Below are positions 61,306-64,000 of a stretch of 64,000 nucleotides of DNA, piece after piece (within the stretch, counting starts at the first letter, position 1; every line of letters starts with the position of its first letter). The translations under genes and the position numbers were made by a program. This DNA is from Prorocentrum cordatum (taxonomy: Eukaryota; Sar; Dinophyceae; Prorocentrales; Prorocentraceae), in the NCBI GenBank assembly GCA_963575745.1, contig CAUYUJ010022508.1, positions 58,642 through 122,641 of the forward strand. Reading direction: 5' to 3'. The notes beneath the pieces were generated by a model that was not told where the DNA came from, made no database searches, and saw nothing but the letters and a program-made list of their open reading frames with translations.

Positions 61306-61399
61306 CTTACTACTATCCCACGTGGGCACGATCGCGCTGGAAACGAGCGCCGCCTCACGCTGACAACAAGCGCCGCTTGCAAGAATCATTCCTTTGCAA

Positions 61400-61860
61400 A
61401 TCTGATTTTTGGATTCACGCAGAGGATTTGTTAATTCTGCTCGGACGCATCCCCAGCGCCTTCGGACCCTGCGCCCAACACCCCAGGCCCTTCCCAAGAT
61501 CATCCGAAGAGAGCACACGAGACCCGCGGAAGCCCCAAGACACCGCAAGAGAGCCCCAAAGCCTCGTAGGATGGCCCCAGGAGCCCCACGAGAGTGCCAT
61601 CGGCCCAGTAGCGGGAATCCAGCCGCTCCCGCCCTGCGGGGTGGGCCGTGCGAGACCAGTCTGTCAAAATGTCTGGCAGGATTCGCTTGGGCTTGGTGAA
61701 AAACCTTTCTGAAGTCCCCCCCAGGGTCCCAGGGGGCTCTCCACTCTCCCTGCAACTTGCGGCAACTTGCGGCAAGTTCCGGGTCTCAAGTGCCCACAGA
61801 CGACCCCAAAGATCCCCAAGACGGCCGCCAAAGCCGTCCAACACGGCTCCCAGTCGCCGA
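61400..61860. repeat. Degenerate GC-rich repeat, as at 29440-30245
   Basis: 'CCCCAAGACACCGCAAGAG' and 'CCCCAAAGATCCCCAAGACG' style units. No coding signal. Confidence 0.5.
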
Positions 61861-61990
61861 CGGATTGCGGATTTTAAATTGCAAGTTTTGGGTTCTGGAT
61901 TCCAGATTCAGGATTCCTCATCCCGCATCCGCACTCTGGAGTCCGGGCTCTTGGCATCGCATCGGACGGGACATGGATGAGCACCCCACC
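61861..61990. repeat. Short GGATTCC-like remnant
   Basis: 'GGATTCCAGATTCAGGATTCC' type sequence at 61897-61917, related to 56480-56865. Confidence 0.5.
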
Positions 61991-62477
61991 CAATCCCCTC
62001 AGACCATAAACCGAACCCCCGCCTCCCCAACCCTAAACGCCGAACCCGAACACCTTATAACACGAACAGGGGAATCCTGACACCTTAATAGTAGCAAGAT
62101 AAAACAGAAGTCTTTAATCCTGACGCCCGAACCCTAACACCCTGACCCCAGCACCCTAATCCGAACGCCGAGACGCTCACACCCTGACCCTAACACCTTA
62201 ACCCAGACACCCCGCCTTGACACTGTAACCCTCGCCCTGAACCACAACACCCTCGCGCCCAAACCCTGACCCCTAACCCTAACCCCCGCAACCCTAAAAC
62301 CCCAAGCTTTGCATCCTGACCTGATGAACCGAACCCTAACGCTCAACGCTAACTCTAGCATAACCACATGAACCCTTACAACCTTGTAGCGGAACACTAA
62401 CACACGGGCCCCACCACCCTTGTCCGTACACACTAGCCCCGACACCCCAACCATAACACCCGAACGCTAACACCTTA
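61991..62477. repeat. Degenerate telomere-like array
   Basis: Variants of ACCCTAACACC and ACCCTGAC, including CCCCTAACCCTAACCC at about 62271-62287 and one CCCTAAA. It resembles decayed C-strand telomere DNA. It ends exactly where LINE coding sequence begins. Confidence 0.65.
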
Positions 62478-64000
62478 CCCGAAGAATCTGGCCTCCTAAG
62501 CCTTGCCCGCCGCAAGCTGGAGGCGCTCCACCCGACTGAACCGCCACCCCCGCCTGGGCCGCCAGCCAGCCTACCGCCGGCCCCCCGCCTGACCAGTGAC
62601 CAAGTGGCCGAGGCCCTCAAGTCGTTCCCAAAAGGCAGCGGCGCCGGGCCGTCAGCTCTCCAGGCGCAGCACCTGCGCGACGCCCTCGCACGGGCGCACG
62701 CTTCTACCTTGACGGAGCTCCTGACAGAAGTGGTGCAAATGCTGGCCGACGGCCGGGCGCCTGGGCAGGTAGCCCCGTTGCTGGGCGGCGCGACTCTGCT
62801 GGCCTCTGAAAAGAAGAGCGGGGGCGTCCGGCCCATCGCCGTCGGGGAGGTGTTGCGTCGCCTCACGGCGAAGACGCTCGCCCAGGTGGTGAAGGACCGA
62901 GCCCAGGAGTACTTCTGGCCAGTGCAAACAGGCGTGGCGAGCCCTCTCGGCTGCGAGTGCGCTGTCCACACGGTGCGCCAATGGGCCGAGAGGCACAAGG
63001 AGCGCGCCGACGACGTGTTGCTGAAATTCGACTTCGCCAACGCGTTCAACACCGTGAGCCGGGCGGAGGTACTGCGACAAACCATACAGCATTTCCCCGA
63101 CCTCTCCAGATGGTGTTACTGGTGCTACTGCGACCACAGCACGCTGCAGTTCGGACGCTGGCAGGTCTTCTCCCAAGAGCGGCGTGCAGCAGGGCGACCC
63201 CTTGGGCCCGCTGCTGTTCGCTCTCGCCCTACACCCGCTCGCTGCCGAGTTGGCGAGCAGAAGGGAGGCCGGGGGGCTCAGCCTGGCGCTCTCCTACCTC
63301 GACGACGGCGTTATCGGCGGCAGCGCCGTCGCTGTGGCCGAGGCGCTGAGGGTCCTCATGACGCTCGGGCCCCGGATCGGCCTCCGCCTCCACCTCGGCA
63401 AGAGCGAGCTGATCGTCCCATCGGGGACGCTGTCAGCAGAGGCGGCGGCGCGCTTCCCGCCGGCGCTCCTGCGTGACGAGGAGACTGGCGAGAGCAGGGT
63501 AAGCTTGTCTGGCGATTTCGAGCTCCTGGGGGCCCCGATTGGTTCGGCGGGCCACTGCGGCGCGGAGCTCGCCAGGCGGGCTGCTGCTGCCGGACTCGCC
63601 GCGCAAGCTGTGTCCGAACTACCTGACTCGCAGGTCGGCTACCGGCTCTTGCGGCAGTGCGCTAGCTTCTGCAAGATGGTGTACGCAGCGCGCGCCGTCG
63701 ACCCTGCGGCAGCGGCTGCTCCCCTAGCCGCCTTCGACAGCTCGATCCGCGATGCCTTTGCCGACATATTTGTTTTCCAGCCGACCGAGGACGAGTGGCT
63801 ACAGGCCACGCTCGGCTTCCGTCACGCAGGGCTGGACCTCCGGAGCTCGTTGCGACACTCGGCGGCTGCGTACTCCGCTTCGCGTGCCGCCACGAGGGAC
63901 CTGTGCGCCCAGGTCGACGCCCACTGCCGCTGGGACGTAGACGACGCCGGCTCCGCCCTCCAGCGCGCGGCCGCTACGCTGCAGGCAGCGCTGCCGGAGC
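62478..64000 (+). pseudogene. LINE reverse transcriptase, 5'-truncated, continues beyond window
   Basis: The frame is open from about 62478 ('LLSLARRKLEALHP'), with RT N-terminal motifs KGSGAGPSALQAQHLRDAL and GGVRPIAVGEVLRRL, and motif A LLKFDFANAF (D at 63030). A single-base shift near 63170-63178 moves coding one frame over. There GVQQGDPLGPLLF (63181-63219, motif B) and SYLDDG (63295-63306 holds YLDD, motif C) appear, then LGKSELIVPSG and the thumb-like 'GLDLRSSLRHSAAAYSAS'. This frame stays open to 64000. Apart from the shift it is well preserved, so a sequencing error is possible. Upstream coding is replaced by telomere-like DNA. Confidence 0.8.

Overview
The window is nuclear DNA of a dinoflagellate, probably a large, GC-rich, repeat-dominated genome. 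Three lines of evidence agree. An 18-nt match to the dinoflagellate trans-spliced leader lies at 60836-60853. The non-LTR retrotransposons are of the RING/zinc-finger plus RT kind that I associate with dinoflagellates. Simple-sequence and satellite DNA is abundant, with almost no host genes. I see no bacterial operons, rRNA, tRNA or CRISPR, and the species cannot be named from sequence alone.

Layout. 1-8420: a composite repeat in which six units of about 1.2 kb stand in tandem; each has a head, five diverged monomers of about 177 bp and a GGCGGTAA/TTACCGCC hairpin. 8421-11424: weak coding traces and one frame-split protein gene with a putative DNA-binding N-terminus and a Cys-rich C-terminus. 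11535-13205: four short-period arrays. 13230-14345: 3' fragment of a LINE. 14486-17882: further copies of the composite repeat, one inverted. 17883-23393: a nearly complete but decayed LINE (ORF1, APE endonuclease, RT, RNase H) inserted into a composite repeat. 23394-39479: more composite repeat, GC-rich tandem repeats, trinucleotide arrays and a 90-bp satellite. 39480-46789: a complete and apparently young tyrosine-recombinase retroelement. 46790-52816: CAT array, 88-bp satellite, two TIR-bounded blocks and a 1.7-kb hexanucleotide array. 52817-60041: two LINEs on the minus strand. 60042-62477: minisatellites, the spliced-leader relic and degenerate telomere-like DNA. 62478-64000: a third LINE family member running off the window.

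The best candidate for a little-described system is the element at 39480-46789. Its repeats are arranged A1-ORFs-B1-A2-B2 (split direct repeats, as in the Ngaro/PAT branch of DIRS-like elements), and both repeat pairs look identical. It encodes a Cys-rich membrane-type ORF0, a gag-like ORF1, an RT/RNase H/C5-cytosine-methyltransferase polyprotein and a tyrosine recombinase with R, H-x-x-R and Y in place. It sits in a (CAT)n array, and its junctions share CAT/AT, so the target choice may follow from the recombinase crossover site.

Second, the LINE at 17883-23393 and the fragment at 13230-14345 end in an RNase H whose motifs run 3-4-1-2, as if circularly permuted, and both stop at the same hairpin that ends every composite repeat. 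All functional calls rest on motifs read by eye; no database search was run.
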